Part shown: positions 5,220 to 5,245 of the stretch, piece by piece | Layout of the letters: each line of letters starts with the position of its first letter | How positions within the stretch are numbered: position 1 is the stretch's first letter | DNA from: Gammaproteobacteria bacterium | GTDB taxonomy: Bacteria > Pseudomonadota > Gammaproteobacteria > Pseudomonadales > Azotimanducaceae | Reading direction: 5' to 3' | Length of the DNA: 5,245 nt | Assembly: GCA_009839405.1 (NCBI GenBank) | Contig: VXPR01000079.1 | Coordinates: 1-5,245, forward strand | Program-made: the position numbers and the translations under genes | Notes under the pieces: generated by a model | Databases searched by the model: none | The model's input: only the letters and a program-made list of their open reading frames with translations | Told to the model about the DNA's origin: nothing

Positions 5220-5245
5220 GAGAAAAGGCGTCCTCGCCTTTTCTC
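5220..5245. terminator. Strong bidirectional intrinsic terminator
   Basis: GAGAAAAGGCG (5220-5230) and CGCCTTTTCTC (5235-5245) are perfect 11-bp complements around the loop TCCT. The GC pairs nearest the loop and the A-run/T-run at the base give an intrinsic terminator readable from either strand. It would end GNAT transcripts from the left and any transcript entering from the right. The window stops exactly at its last base, so a further T-tract is not visible. Confidence 0.75.

Overview
The window is chromosomal DNA from a GC-rich bacterium, probably a proteobacterium. By eye GC is above 60% (not counted), third codon positions are mostly G or C, long antisense shadow ORFs lie opposite the real genes, and most genes have good GGAG-type ribosome binding sites. 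I see no tRNA, rRNA, CRISPR array, transposase, integrase or phage gene. I cannot name the genus.

Layout from left to right: (1) the 5' part of a minus-strand gene for a tiny membrane-anchored, coiled-coil protein, cut by the left edge; (2) a minus-strand kinase-fold protein of the ACAD10/ACAD11-like aminoglycoside phosphotransferase (APH) superfamily; (3) a 135-bp divergent control region with an inverted repeat overlapping a plausible sigma70 promoter; (4) a plus-strand class III PLP-dependent aminotransferase; (5) a 128-bp convergent gap holding an inverted repeat and a perfect 22-bp palindrome that is probably a terminator; (6) a minus-strand pair, transcribed as enoyl-CoA hydratase/isomerase (TTG start) and then a short-chain dehydrogenase 20 bp downstream; (7) a 157-bp divergent gap; (8) a plus-strand GNAT acetyltransferase; (9) a 144-bp tail of successive hairpins ending in a strong bidirectional intrinsic terminator at the right edge.

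The hydratase/isomerase and dehydrogenase fit two consecutive steps on an acyl-CoA: hydration or double-bond isomerisation, then oxidation or reduction of a hydroxy/keto group. The APH-like kinase belongs to a superfamily that includes 4-hydroxyacyl-CoA kinases, and the aminotransferase could create or remove a carbonyl group. Together they suggest catabolism of an unusual carboxylic or amino acid through CoA esters. No CoA ligase, acyl-CoA dehydrogenase or transporter lies in the window, so this is inference from neighbours. The GNAT protein and the small membrane protein look unrelated.

I found no clear new defence or mobile system. The points most worth a second look are the shared divergent operator/promoter, the kinase-aminotransferase pairing, a dehydrogenase with His at the usual tetrad Asn position, the hydratase's single-acid active site and TTG start, and the hairpin clusters in the gaps.
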